The notes under the pieces: model-generated | The model's database searches: none | What the model saw: the letters and a program-made list of their open reading frames with translations, nothing else | What the model was told of the DNA's origin: nothing | Origin: Sabethes cyaneus | Taxonomy: Eukaryota; Arthropoda; Insecta; Diptera; Culicidae | DNA: 64,000 bases | Assembly: GCF_943734655.1 (NCBI RefSeq) | Contig: NC_071353.1 | Coordinates: 27,075,001 to 27,139,000, forward strand | Reading direction: 5' to 3' | Made by a program: the position numbers and the translations under genes | Shown here: positions 23,888-35,214 of the stretch, piece by piece | Layout of the letters: the number at the start of each line of letters is the position of its first letter | Position numbering within the stretch: position 1 is the first letter of the stretch

Positions 23888-25911
23888 GTATGTTGAAGTT
23901 TTCAATTAAAATGTGCCAAAAATCGACTGTAAATTTCATTCGTTCTGTTACGCGAAACGATTGATGCACTAAACCAGTGCCTGTAGTGGTGGTTTCGCTT
24001 TCGTGAGAAGTTTTTTCATCGTGATTACATATTTTTGTAACGTGGAGTCTTTGGCAATGTCATTCCTAGCCAACTGGCGTTTCGTGGCTCTGGGTCAAAG
24101 GGTATTGTGCGATACCTGCTTTGCGCAAGATAAACCCTTGATGTCCGTGATCGACATGGCCTTTGGATTCAAGGTTCGACAGCGTCACAGCCAGCACAGG
24201 TTTGTGTGTGCGTTGATGAGCCCGTCCTGTCCTGTGCCTGTGTCTCTGCTGATCCTCTTTGTGTGTGCGAATCTTATCGAGCAGCAGACGGACGAATAAT
24301 TACGATTCAAGTTTCAAAATGAGTTGCTTATTTTTGCGCTGGCACCGATTTTCGTGCATACACGTATGAAGAACAGAATAATAAATTAATGCTTCGAACA
24401 AAATGATTTGCGCATCCTAACTGTAGCGGTGTAACCGCTAAGGTGGACGTAAATTTTGCATAAATTAAACTCGGAAGGAACCTGTGATCTTTTAAGAAAT
24501 ATATCTCTAAGGGTTCGATCTTAATTTTCATGTTAACTAGCGTGTTTTAAATGGGATAGCTCTTTGTCTTGCACAACGGTTTCCGTAAAGATTTTTTACG
24601 TTTCACTGTTTCTGTTATCTCTAATGATTTACAAACAAAACAGAATGAGTAGGTTCTTTCTTTGTTGACCTGGATTTTCCTTACAAAAAGGTAATACCTA
24701 CTGCGTATAAATTTTGATCGGATGGAAACAATTTTTGGAACTTCTGCTGAATTAAATCAAAATACATTTAATAGCCTTTTAATGCAAAAAACTTTCAAAT
24801 CGAGAAATGTTTAAAAGTAATCTGATTAAACCGATTAAACCTATATCTTGGCGAGACGAGCCGTCAGCGACCGTGGCCTAAGCCTGACAGAAGGCACAAC
24901 AAAAAAGGCTACACCTTGGTAATCACCTTACTGCCAAGATTTTTTAAAACTTAATTATTTTTTTATTTAGTTTGATTAATGCTTTATGTTGTTTTGTTGT
25001 TTAAACTATTTCAGACTTAACAAGTTTAAATTTACAATTTCATTAGCAGCTATTAGTCATCAATAGAATGTTTTTGCAACTGTGACCAGTGTTTAAGAGA
25101 AAAATGATTGGAAAAGGTTCAAGCTGGTTGAGATCACGCCTTTATCTTTGCGATTTCATACATCAGTAAGAACAAATGCAGTAAAAACGAGAACATTTCC
25201 AAACGGTTCGTTTAACCTCTGGCCTAGTTGCATAAAGAGATTTTTCTGTATGTAGACCCTCGTAAGTTGGGAGTGGAAATGTTGATTCATAATCCCAATC
25301 GCTGTCGTTAAGTACTGTCAACTACCGTTACTGGTAGTTTTTTAGGGGACTAAAATACTGGTGTCTCGTACTTGGCTTTCGATCGCTTATCATATTCATC
25401 AAGCATAATCCACAAGGAGGGATTTATTTGAAGCTGACATTGGTCTTTTTAATTTGACGTTATTGACACAAGTCACTCTTTTTTATTGTTTGATTACTTC
25501 ACCAATCACCATTTTATTGCCACGTATTCGCCAATCACTACGTCATTAATACTGTATTACGTTTTTAAAATGGTACTGTTCAAGTTCCTACCATTGTATG
25601 TGAAAATAAAATGATGATAATACATATTTCAAATTCGCACTACCCCTTTTGATTCAACTTTTCGATGCGATGCTGCGTGGCGCAGCACCAAAACAATCCT
25701 AATAACAACAACGCGCTCCTGAGACCTAGAAATTCTATTTATGTCAACTACAAACTCAGTAGCATCATTTACTAACACTAACAGTCGTCGCTATGTTTAC
25801 TCTGTTTACTGCTCAGATACTACACGGTTCTCTGCGCTCAATATCGTCAAAGCGTCCATCGTCTGCCATTCGTTTTCTTAAGCGTTCAGGAAAAGTCAAA
25901 ACGCAGTCAGC
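23888..25911. other. Likely first intron of SAR1, no other gene
   Basis: It holds short ORFs of under 100 codons without motifs. A GC-rich patch at about 24852-24900 may be an old repeat. No TIR pair or retrotransposon protein recognised. Confidence 0.35.
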
Positions 25912-26742
25912 ATGTTCATCTGGGACTGGTTTACCGGAGTGCTTGGCTACTTGGGTGAGTTTTCCTGCCATGCATAGCAATCTTAGGCTGAAATATAATC
26001 TGAACATAATCCTATTAGGCCTCTGGAAAAAGTCTGGGAAGCTGCTGTTCCTCGGTTTAGACAATGCCGGTAAAACAACCCTGCTGCACATGCTGAAGGA
26101 CGACCGATTGGCACAGCATGTGCCCACGTTACATCCCAGTAAATATGCCGTTGCTTTACAAAATTTCATATGAAACTTATATTCTATCTCTAATTTCAAA
26201 GCATCCGAAGAACTTTCGATCGGTAATATGCGATTCACCACATTCGATTTGGGTGGACACACGCAAGGTAAGACCGTCCCGTTGGTATGGGAAAAAAGCA
26301 CGTTCTAATCGCTTGCATTTGCAGCGCGCCGCGTGTGGAAGGACTATTTCCCGGCAGTTGACGCAATCGTCTTCTTGATCGACGCTTGGGACCGCAGCCG
26401 TTTTACCGAAAGTAAGAACGAACTGGACTCGCTGCTAACTGACGAGGCCTTGTCAAACTGTCCGGTACTGATTCTTGGCAACAAGATCGACAAACCGGGT
26501 GCGGCTAGCGAAGACGAGCTGAGGAACCACTTTGCACTGTATCAACTTACGACCGGCAAGGTAAGGTGATGTAGTTAGCTGTTATTTGTTTAATATAAGT
26601 GTTTCCCATTGTTTGACTGAAATAGGGCAAAGTACCTCGTAATGAGCTGCCTGGGCGTCCTCTTGAGTTGTTTATGTGTTCTGTACTAAAGCGGCAAGGT
26701 TACGGAGAGGGTTTCCGTTGGTTAGCTCAGTACATTGACTAA
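25912..26742 (+). CDS. SAR1: Small GTPase SAR1 (COPII coat), 5 coding exons
   Basis: SAR1 starts COPII vesicle assembly at ER exit sites: GTP loading inserts its N-terminal helix into the ER membrane and recruits SEC23/24. Coding exons are 25912-25954, 26019-26138, 26202-26267, 26325-26560 and 26626-26742, all GT-AG, totalling 582 nt and 193 residues, exactly the family length. Visible motifs: the amphipathic N-terminus MFIWDWFTGVLGYLGLW; P-loop GLDNAGKT; switch I PTLHPTSEEL; DLGGH (G3); NKID (G4); the SVLKRQGYGEGFRWL G5 region; and C-terminus YID. The frame agrees at all four junctions. Nothing is missing, so it should be functional. A 5' UTR exon near 23.7-23.9 kb is likely. Confidence 0.97.
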
Positions 26743-27479
26743 TGGCGGAGTGCAACGGGCGTTTACGCTTGGTTGAGAGGGAAGCGATTGAACAATAGCA
26801 ACATCAGCATCAACAACAGCAACAACTATCTTGAAGTGCAGCGTACATGCATCATGTGGTGCACCAAGACACACTCACACAGAATTTAGGAAGATTAAGG
26901 GACTTTCGGGCGATGGGGTAAACAAGTATTCTGGGGCGCGTGATATTCAATAAAAAAAATAGTAAAAAACCAATTGAGCACTATGCTGAAATGCAGTGGC
27001 TATACATATATTTAAAAAATTCACACATCTACGAGATAAACGGTGAAACAAGTTCTGCGCTATGTTGTCTTATGTCTACGTTGATTAGATTATGGGAACC
27101 GACGGACAATTTAGAATTATCGAAGCCTATCAAAAATGATCATCCGCTGGTTAAAACTGTTTAATTTCTGTTTCCATTTATGTTGCGTTTTTTCGGCTTA
27201 GTTGTTGGTTATAGGCTTGTCTCTGCAGAATAAACTCAGCATTTAGTTAACTTCCAATCTTTCATATAGAAAAGACAAAAAGACGCGATTCCAGTTTGGA
27301 AAAGCGGTAGTGAAATCATCATACCCGTTTCTAGCATACGGTCCCGTTTCTAAAATAAAAAGCAGGAAAATCAGACGGATTATAAATGTATCTACCGATC
27401 AGCAAAATCTCCAGGTTTTTAGATATAAAAAATTACATCTAAGATTTTTAGTTGGAAAGTAATTACTTATCCGAATGTT
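26743..27479. other. SAR1 3' UTR and intergenic DNA
   Basis: CAA/CAGCAACAACA-rich 3' UTR at 26795-26835, with possible poly(A) signals AATAAAA near 26949. Beyond that, AT-rich DNA with no recognised feature. Confidence 0.4.
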
Positions 27480-27883
27480 CAAATGCGATCATGGATGGGA
27501 CTCAAAAGGCCTTTGGAGGCCGCTGGAGGGTTCCGTACTTGCTGTAGTTCGAACGGTGGTGTGATATCCTCAGTATAGTAAAATTTCGGAGGGATTTAAT
27601 GAATTTGTGGGGGTATGCGGCAGAGTATCCGCGACTAATAATGCATTAGAACATCCCTCCGTGCGGAAAGAGTATTCAGGTGGATTAGCTGACGTCGGTT
27701 TTCGTAGTTCGGTAAATGGTAAGGATTTCGTCAGGGCAACCGACGAAGAGTAAAACGCAGGAAGTGGCGCTGGACGGATTCGTTTCGTTCAGTTCTATTA
27801 GGGTAGTTCGCATTCCAGACCACATAACAGTACTCCGGAGTCCATCGGACCAGAGACCAGTTTAATTCTTTTAAGCAGTAGAG

Positions 27884-28632
27884 CAGTGGCGACTCGTGGG
27901 GGTTTAACTTACCTGTTCAACCAGCGAAAAATACAAATTAATACGCAGCCTTTTTATTATCGCATTTCTATATTTTAATCATAAATCAAACATTAGGGGT
28001 GTTCACGTAGCGCTTGGTATGTTGCGTAAACGGTGTATTTCGTGTATATACAGCCGCAATTCGCATTGCAGTTCCGGTTTCTATGGAGATGGAACTGTTA
28101 TGCGAGTAGCGGCAGTAAAAATACGCAATACTCCGTATACGCAACATAGCAAGCGCTACGTGAACGTACTTTACCAGCAAATTCGTCTCCGAATTTTAAC
28201 TACGAACCGAAAAGTTTTCGTTCAATTTACCTATTGAACCAAATTCAAGAATAACCACCTTACTGCGATGCACGCATAAGCCCACACCACACCACAAGCA
28301 ATATGCGTAAGTTGTTCAATGCTAAAGATGAACGAGTTAATGAGAAAAGTTTGCGAATAATGCGTGCCAACCGCGCTCTATTTTCAAATCCCCTTCGTAC
28401 CAACACATTGTTCCTGGTGCTAATCTCTAAAGCAACGTTCAAACGTCGTGTTGAACGGTTTGCTCATCTATCGGTTTGCTTCGTAAACTAAACTAATAAT
28501 TTACCTACTTATTCGTATTGCATATGCGTCGGTGCAAACGAAATCATGTACGAGCGATGAAAACAATTTGGTCGGGCTGAATTTTGTTGCCTGTCCTATG
28601 AACAGGTTGAACATGCGGACGAGTCGCCACTG
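27884..28632. mobile_element. Non-autonomous hAT element, 749 bp
   Basis: The ends CAGTGGCGACTCGT and ACGAGTCGCCACTG form perfect 14-bp TIRs. A perfect 8-bp target duplication CAGTAGAG flanks it (27876-27883 and 28633-28640). Excision restores the retrotransposon reading DVYCLKEL. It has no transposase and carries a second foldback repeat at 28001-28165. Confidence 0.92.
28001..28165. repeat. Foldback repeat inside the hAT element
   Basis: GTTCACGTAGCGCTTG at the left and CAAGCGCTACGTGAAC at the right are exact inverses. The imperfect arms continue for about 70 bp (TATGTTGCGTAAACGG / CCGTATACGCAACATA). Either an inserted MITE or part of the hAT body. Confidence 0.7.
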
Positions 28633-29385
28633 CAGTAGAGACGTCCGTGAATGTCTTGGCAATCCTGAAGCTGAATAGAATCCCAGCGCAGTGTCCTGGA
28701 GGATTTGTTGACGATGTACGAGATATGCGCTCTGAATGTTAACTTTGATCAAGAATTACACCTAGAGCATTAATCTGATTGACCCGCTCTGTAGAAACGT
28801 GTAGCTGAAAATAACATCTTTTTTTCGTTAGGATATTACAGAGAACTTGGAAAATTTGCAATCATTCTGTTTTTGGTCATCAATTGGGGAAGGTATCAAG
28901 CGGGTGTTGGAGTGCGAGGCAGTTTTCAGTTGAGCGGAGACGGAAGAATGTTTTTAAATCATTGGCATATGATAATTGCGATCCTTTGAGAACAAGGTTC
29001 ACGTCATTGAAATCGAGTACGCATGTGTGCGGTCCGAGATGACTGCCCTGCGGTCCGAGATACCTGAAGTAGCACTGTCTGTATCGGATCTGCCATCGCC
29101 GATGGTAATCTTTAGCTGGCGACCAGCTAGATACGAACGGAACCAACACAGGAGAGCTCCGCTTATCCCAAGTTTTTTAAGCTCAGCGATTTCGATTAAG
29201 TAGCTGAGCCTATCGAAGGCGGCTGACAGGTTGGTATGTATGATGGCGCTTTGCGTCATTGCAGACATGTCGACGATGTGCGCAGTATTGGTGGTCGTGG
29301 ATCGTCCATAGAGGAATCCATGCTGATTCGCGCTCAGATATTGCTTGTAATATTTCACAATTTTCAGCTGCGACACATCGAAAAA

Positions 29386-29778
29386 TAATCATAATCAAAA
29401 TTCATATTCCTAATAATAGCAATACTCTACGTAGTCGTATGTCATATCCCTTTTTCCGAGTCTTTTGCGAATTATTCGTTAAAATTTTAATTCCTATTAT
29501 TAATAGTTATTATATATAGTTATTAATAATTCAATCATACAAACTTTCAAACATATAAAACTCAACAATGGACTGAAGAAGCAAGGAAAAGAGCATCACA
29601 GGGACTTTCTTTACACTTATTTCATACTCAGATTTAATGTATTTTTAAAAATGTATTCTCATCTGATAAGAATGTCACGCGCCTTTTCTTACAGGATATT
29701 GCTTTTATTGCTAGTCCAAACAAGTTGCCTTTCATAATGATAAAAATTCGTCCATATTTCAAATCGGTAATGGGCTGT
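29386..29778. other. 3' flank of golgin-45
   Basis: AT-rich, with many TATTAATAG words at 29480-29530. Presumed 3' UTR of the minus-strand golgin-45 gene plus intergenic DNA. Nothing else seen. Confidence 0.4.
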
Positions 29779-31149
29779 TCATTCGATAGCGGCGGTTCCA
29801 TCGATCGCGTCCGCTTCCACCAGTTCAAATCCTTCAGCTTGTAACTGCTGCTGCTGCTGACTTGCGGCCGATTCCAATCGATTAACGTACGGTTTCATCG
29901 AGGGAATCGCAGGAAATGCTTGTCCGACAATCGCACGAAACGCTTCGTCAGTGCTCATCAGCGGTTCGTTCGAATGCTGCAGCGCCTGGATGGCCAATTT
30001 TTCTGCCGCACAGAGCGGGTCCAGCCCCGTGAAGTCGAGCGCTTCCGGCATTCCCAGCGCCGGATGGGCTAGCACTAATTGTTCGGAAATGTTGACGCTT
30101 TCCGCCGTCAGCTCTAGCACGTTGGACGATTTCAGAGCAACATCTTTCTGATTTGCCAGAAATTTTAGATTTCGTAGAATATCGCTCTGCATTTCGCGCA
30201 GCTTACAGGTTACCTCTAGCAGTTCCTTATTGGAAGTTAGTAGTAAAGAGTTTTTCTGTAGCAGACTAGTTTTCCAGCGAGCCAATTCTTCGACCATTAG
30301 GCTACTGGCGAGGAACTTGCTTCGCCATACCTCACTCTGGCCGGCTAGGAACTCAATTTGTTCTGTGTGTGAGGAAAGATTTTCCGCAGAGTTTAACAAC
30401 TTACGTGCCAAGTGTAGTTTGTCTTCGGTTAGAACATTGACTTTTGTTTGTAAATCCTCACCAACCGCAGCCACTAACAGGTTCTTCAATTCAGAGTTTA
30501 CCTGCGCTTGAAATTTGAGCTGACCCTGATAGTAATCTCGCTCCTTTTTCAAATCTTCAATCTGTTTTTCATACTTCTGCTTATCAGCATTGAGCTCCTC
30601 TTTTGTGCTGTCTCCTTTCAGCTCTTTGTTAGTGATTGTGGACATTTGCGATACGAGTACGTTCAAGTCGAGGTTGTTGCGATCACTTATTTTTATTCGG
30701 TTTTCGTTGTTTTTGTATGGTATAATCGGGTTGACAGCTCCCTTATAGGGTTCGAACGGGACAAAACGAGGTTCCTTGCTTCGTAAATTACTGCCGGTTC
30801 TGTTGATGTTTGAAACCAATTTTGGCACCAAATTGAAAATAGCGCCCTTCGGTACTATTGGAGCCAGTGAGGTACTTCCGGTTGTAGCCAATTCAGTTGG
30901 TCGATAGACCGGATTCGCACCGGAGTGAGGTAACAAACGATGCAAGTCCAAATCGGTTGGCAGCTTAATCTCATTACTGCTGCACGAAGCTTTGCTTTGC
31001 GGTGTCAAATTAGTTGCTGACAAAGGCTCTGTTTCCATACCATCACCTCGAGTTCGAGCTGAACAATATTTATGATTATGAAAAAAAGTGAAAGTTTTGT
31101 GCGAAGTGTTCAAAATTTGAGGGTAGACTAAAAGCTCACCTGAATTCAT
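29779..31149 (-). CDS. BLZF1: Golgin-45 (BLZF1), Golgi coiled-coil protein, 2 exons
   Basis: A peripheral Golgi protein; its relatives bind RAB2 and GRASP55/GRASP65 and maintain Golgi stacks. Exon 1 is 31140-31149 (only MNS plus one base), exon 2 is 29779-31058. The 81-nt intron (31059-31139) has GTGAGC at its start and TTGTTCAG at its end. It is a multiple of three without a stop, so unspliced RNA would also read through, adding 27 residues. The spliced product has 429 residues. The family hallmark FVPFEPYKGAV sits at about residues 102-112, followed by a long coiled coil from about 155 to 330 (KYEKQIEDLKKERDYYQGQL). The C-terminus is glutamine-rich (QQQQQLQ). The call rests on the hallmark plus architecture. 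Confidence 0.85.
   Translation of the reverse strand: MNSGELLVYPQILNTSHKTFTFFHNHKYCSARTRGDGMETEPLSATNLTPQSKASCSSNEIKLPTDLDLHRLLPHSGANPVYRPTELATTGSTSLAPIVPKGAIFNLVPKLVSNINRTGSNLRSKEPRFVPFEPYKGAVNPIIPYKNNENRIKISDRNNLDLNVLVSQMSTITNKELKGDSTKEELNADKQKYEKQIEDLKKERDYYQGQLKFQAQVNSELKNLLVAAVGEDLQTKVNVLTEDKLHLARKLLNSAENLSSHTEQIEFLAGQSEVWRSKFLASSLMVEELARWKTSLLQKNSLLLTSNKELLEVTCKLREMQSDILRNLKFLANQKDVALKSSNVLELTAESVNISEQLVLAHPALGMPEALDFTGLDPLCAAEKLAIQALQHSNEPLMSTDEAFRAIVGQAFPAIPSMKPYVNRLESAASQQQQQLQAEGFELVEADAIDGTAAIE
31059..31139 (-). other. In-frame 81-nt intron of golgin-45
   Basis: Consensus donor GTGAGC and acceptor TTGTTCAG surround 27 codons with no stop, encoding an F/H-rich low-similarity segment. 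The spliced form is preferred because the read-through peptide looks like intron DNA. Confidence 0.7.
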
Positions 31150-32120
31150 TATGGATATGATGAAAAGTTGATTGTATAGGTCACAATGGGAATACTACTC
31201 TACTCGAAACGCAAAACTGATAAGAAAACTAATCTATACTATCGGCAGTACACCTATTTTGAACGACGGGCAGCAAAATGATTTTAGATTAGCCATCCAT
31301 AAAACAACAACAAAAACTTCGAAGTTTGAACGAAACAGCCGCTTTTTGACCAGAGCTGCCAGTTTTGTTTTATTTGTAATTTTCCTGGATTCCTGACAAA
31401 GTGCTTAAATTTATTTACTAAACATTTTAATGTTTATGTCATTGGCCGGGTCGTTTGAAACGAGCACCGATCCCAGCAGGCGAACATGTTGAGTGAGTCT
31501 ATTATCACCAACTCAGTCAACTTGTTCGACCACGGATGGTTCGATCTTGCTTACTTTACTTTAGTGGCAACGGTCCGTCACCGATCCTACGCCGAACGAA
31601 TTATGGTCCTCCAGTACCGTTGGTCCTGGGCTGCCGTTATCATATCCCCACGAACACCAGCTGAACGTGCATCGTCTTCGACGGCACACACTCACACACA
31701 CCGGGTGCGGGATCTGCCTCGGAACGGCCTCTTCCTGGTTCTCTGCTGAAAATAGTTTTGGCTACTCTTTCATCGGGCATTCTGGCCACGTGTCCAGTCC
31801 ACCGCAGCATGCCACATGAAGTAATTTGCGGTTTCATCACTAACGAGAATGACATTAGGTGAGGCTCGTTTATGTAGGAGTGAGAGGGGAGCAAAGAGTG
31901 GAGGAGAGGATGCGGGAGTTTGAAATTTGATGTTGTTGATATTATTCCTACTGCAATCAGCCTCAACGAGGGCCCCAGCTAATGTCAGAAATCTTTATAT
32001 GTGTGCGTGGTGGAATATTTCACTGCACTACCTTCACTATATCAGCATATTTGTATACTTGGTACAGCTCGTGATTCTTGCGTCGGCGCCACACTACATT
32101 TTCCATTTTGCCACCAGGTA

Positions 32121-33131
32121 TCCAGCTTTTTACGCGCTATAATGGTGGCCGCTATACAGCTTTTTACGCACTATAATGGCGGACGCTATAAATTGAGTTC
32201 GTAATATACGAACAATCTTTTTGACAACTGCATACATCAAAACTGGGCACTCTTCTCCTGAACGGCAGTGTTGCTCTTTCTTTCGTTTACGCAAAAGAAG
32301 GAGAGCAATAGTTTTGTTTACATTTCGCACAGTTTTGCTCTTCTTCTTTGGCGCAAATGAAAGAAAGAGCACGGTAGTGTTGCAAGAGAAGAGTGCCAGA
32401 TTTGATGTATGCAGAGTTGTCAAAAGGATTGTTCGCATATTACGAACACAATTTATAGCTGCCACCATTATAGCGCGTAAAAAGCTGGATAAATTGTGTT
32501 CGTAATATGCGAACAATTTTTTTTGACAACTCTGCATACATCAAATCTGGCACTTTTCTCTTGCAACACTACCGTGCTCTTTCTTTCGTTTACGCCAAAG
32601 AAGGAGAGCAAAAATGTGCGAAATGTAAACAAAACTAGATCATTTTTTTGGTGAATGAGCAATTGGTTAAAACCACATTAAATAGCAATAGATCATTTTG
32701 CGATGACGTCATTTTGCCGTTAAATGCCACCACTTGGTGGTTTGTTTACATGTTTTTGTCACATCCAGCAGTTTCGATTTGAAATTTCGTGAAGGATTAC
32801 TGCATCAGTTTCTGTAAAATGCATGTAAGGCACCTTCTCTTAAATAAAAACTATAAATTTCTACCATCATCTGCCGGACAAAGATAGAAGACTCAATTCA
32901 AAATTTAACACCATGTAAACAAACCACCAAGTGCTGTCAAAAAAGTGTGGTTAGGAGCTCTCGTGTAATGATCTATTGCTCTCCTACTTTTGCGTATACG
33001 GAAGTAAGAGCGACACTGCCGTACAGGAGAAGAGTGCCCAGTTTTGATGTAAGCAGAGTTGTCAAAAAGATTGTACGCATACTACGAACACAATTTATAG
33101 CGTCCTCCATTATAGCGCGTAAAAAGCTGGA
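32121..33131. mobile_element. Compound TA-flanked MITE array (TCCAGCTTTTTACGCGC family)
   Basis: TA flanks each side (32119-32120 and 33132-33133). At least two copies of one family are fused: copy 1 ends near 32485 with a duplicated left end (32121-32154 and 32155 onward), and copy 2 follows directly, lacking its left terminus. Copy 2 is interrupted by the unrelated element at 32688-32976. Arms contain repeated AAGAGTGCC, GAAAGAAAGAGCA and TTCGTAATATGCGAACA words. ORFs in this area (up to 135 codons) are products of the repeats. The same ends occur in the hairpin MITE at 23200-23414. Confidence 0.8.
32688..32976. mobile_element. TIR element (MITE), ~289 bp, copy 2, nested
   Basis: Ends ATAGATCATT / AATGATCTAT, extended here to AGCAATAGATCATT and AATGATCTATTGCT (32684-32980). 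It is homologous to 4663-4952 in reverse orientation and inserted into copy 2 of the compound MITE. Inner inverted arms contain CACTTGGTGGTTTGTTTACA. Confidence 0.8.
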
Positions 33132-34505
33132 TAGATCGCAGAATTTCGCGCTCAAAACCCCCAAGCACTTGCCGGTCAGCTTCCTTTAGCGTCCATGGTT
33201 CGTGTCCGTAAAGGGCCACCGGGAGGATTAATGTTGTGTAGAGCGCCAGTTTTATGCGAATTTGCAAACTACGGGACGTCAGCTGGCTACGTAATCCGTA
33301 GAAAGCCCAATTTTGCAGCGGCAACTCGTCGTCTCACTTCGCGGCTTACATCGTTGTCACATCATGTCACGAGTGTACCATGGTATATAAACTCCTCCAC
33401 TACTTCATATCGTTTCCCATCTAACTCCATCTCGGCATCAACACCACCCGGGCTCCCACGTTCCCTACCAGCAAACATGTGCATTGTTTTGGCGGTGTCA
33501 ATGGTAAGTCCCAATCTCTCCGCTTCCCTATTAAAAGGCCTGAAGAAGTCTTCCACTGCTCTACAGTAGATTCCGATGATATCGACGTCATCCGCAAAAC
33601 CAAGAAGCATGTGAGATTTCGTGATAATAGTTCCATTTCTTTTCACGTTTGCTCTTCGTAATGCACCTTCCAAGGCAATGTTGAATAGCAGGTTAGAGAG
33701 AGTATCCCCTTGCTTCAGTCCATCCAACGTCACGAAAGCAGCTGAGGTCCCGCTATTTTAACGCATGATTTGGATCCGTCCAGCGTCGCACGAATCAGCG
33801 TAACTAGTTTCGTCGGAAAACCATGTTCTAGCATTATTTGCCACAGCTCATTTCGTTTAACTGAATCGTACGCCGCTTTAAAGTCCACAAACAGATGGTG
33901 TGTCTGCAAGTTGTACCCCCGGAACTTGTCTAGCAACAGGCGCAAGGTAAACATCTGATCCGTCGTGGAGCGACCCTCACAACAACCAGCTTGGAACTCG
34001 CCGACGAAGGACTCCGCTAACTCCGCTCAGTCTGCAGAACAGGATACGGGAAAGCACCTTGTAGGCAGAATTGAACAATGTAATTCCTCGATAGTTTTTA
34101 CACTCCAGTCGATGTCCCTTTTTAAAAATTGGGCAAATCAGGCCATTCAACCACTCCTCCGGCATTTGTTCTTCCTTCCAGATCCTGACAATGATCCGGT
34201 GCATTGCTTTGTACAGACGATTTGATAGTCGAAGTATGTTGAATTAAATAAATAATAAGTTTTTCAATAAAAAGAAGTTTTAAAAAATTATTTCCAATTT
34301 CTCTCGAAAAAAAAACTCCATCGAAAAATTTGCATACATTACCAATACTTTTCCTTTATCTACCAACAATAACGACTGGCTGCATTTTGTGACAGATATT
34401 ATTGGCTGTATTTGACGTTGGATTTTTCCTATCCGCGAATCTCTCTCAGGTTCGAACATCCATTGGGGCCTTTATAAATAAAACCGATGTTCTTCAAATC
34501 TTGTA

Positions 34506-35000
34506 CAGTATCCCCCCGCTAATCCGACACCCAATAATCCGACGACTCAATAGTCCGGATCTCGCTAATCCGGAAAATTCCGAATTAAAAAGTATTGAAC
34601 TTGACTTCTTTCAATCGAACACTACCTTCGTTTGGCGTCAGAATGGCACTCTTTCTAACTAAATGGAAATGGTACATGGTGCTGCTTCTAACTACGTTCA
34701 CGTTTGCTATGGCCAAAATATTTTCATTGCTATTCTTAATAGACTGATGTGCTTGCACTTATTTCGACACGATTTCGAGTTTCAAAGTATTTTGTTGACG
34801 AAATTGAGCATTACTGAGTATAAAACATAGTTATTGCGTACTTACGACAAATATCTTCAAAAATTTCCGGAGTTGTTTACGTATGGATGTAAAACAAAAC
34901 CACATTTCAAACTCACGCTGACGTCAGTTTGACTGTCGGATTATCGAGTCAAAATTCGCTAATCCGGCTATAAATTTGTCGGATTAGCGGGGCGGTACTG
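34506..35000. mobile_element. pogo-like MITE, 495 bp, upstream of PRP4
   Basis: CAGTATCCCCCCGCTAATCC at the left and GGATTAGCGGGGCGGTACTG at the right are near-perfect TIRs flanked by TA (34504-34505 and 35001-35002). Ends of the type CAGTACCGCCCCGCTAATCC are familiar from pogo/Tc1-mariner elements. CTAATCCGG/GATTATCGAG subterminal copies occur inside. No transposase. Its right end is only 215 bp from the PRP4 start codon, so it may contribute to the promoter region. Confidence 0.8.
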
Positions 35001-35214
35001 TAGATAGAAATTGTATAGCCAGACATCAATATATATTTTTTTAAATCTGGCTGGCAGCTCTGGAAACTTCAGTCTTCGTTGTCGAACACAAAAGACAAAA
35101 CACCAAAACCGGAAAAACTTGAAAACTAGAACGTAAACGTATTTTATCGTATTGCCATATTCTCGAATTACGGTGGTAACCGTTTATATTGTGTCCAAGT
35201 TGCTGGTGATTAAA

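Larger units (their letters stand above)
27480..29385 (-). mobile_element. CR1/Jockey-type non-LTR retrotransposon fragment, split by a hAT element
   Basis: Minus-strand RT begins near 29385, 5'-truncated (LSANQHGFLYGRSTTTN, TNLSAAFDRLSYLIE, LLCWFRSYLAGRQLKI at 28999-29376), continues through SHLGPHTCVLDFNDVNLVL (28880-29149) and RVNQINALGVILDQ (about 28740-28790). It resumes after the insertion at 27884-28632 with DVYCLKELNWSLVRWTPEYC, and finally RHFLRFTLRRLP and LNTLSARRDVLMH (27640-27770). There are many frame breaks. The catalytic FADD is changed (SYANDLKTF). A pseudogene of one retrotransposon copy. Confidence 0.82.
31540..34230 (-). mobile_element. RTE-clade retrotransposon, copy C, split by a compound MITE
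   Basis: The minus-strand 5'-truncated start is near 34230 (MHRIIVRIWKEEQMPEEWLN, NYRGITLFNSAYKVLSRIL). The RT core follows: HHLFVDFKAAYDSVKRNELW, then GFADDVDIIG at 33362-33733 with an intact FADD box. LYGHEPWTLKEADRQVLGGF reaches 33134, where TA-flanked MITEs intervene. Beyond 32120 it continues with ENVVWRRRKNHELYQVYKY (32050-32110), a short unrelated insert at about 31850-32020, then MLRWTGHVARMPDERVAK and RSAGVRGDMITAAQDQRYW. The 3' tail is near 31540-31565. Dead through frameshifts and insertions. The 3' end lies ~390 bp upstream of the golgin-45 start. Confidence 0.88.

Noticed and set aside
25813..26301. 162-codon minus-strand ORF over SAR1
   Set aside because: Crosses SAR1 exons and introns antisense; no motif.
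29779..31149. Golgin-45 as one uninterrupted 456-residue exon
   Set aside because: Consensus splice sites enclose 27 low-similarity codons, so a short intron is more likely; retention is kept only as a possible isoform.
32130..32537. 135-codon ORF and overlapping ORFs at 32.2-32.7 kb
   Set aside because: All are produced by inverted MITE arms, with near-repeated peptides on both strands.
35152..35214. 21-codon N-terminal extension of PRP4
   Set aside because: Begins at a non-ATG codon and reads like 5' UTR; the ATG at 35215 matches the family N-terminus.
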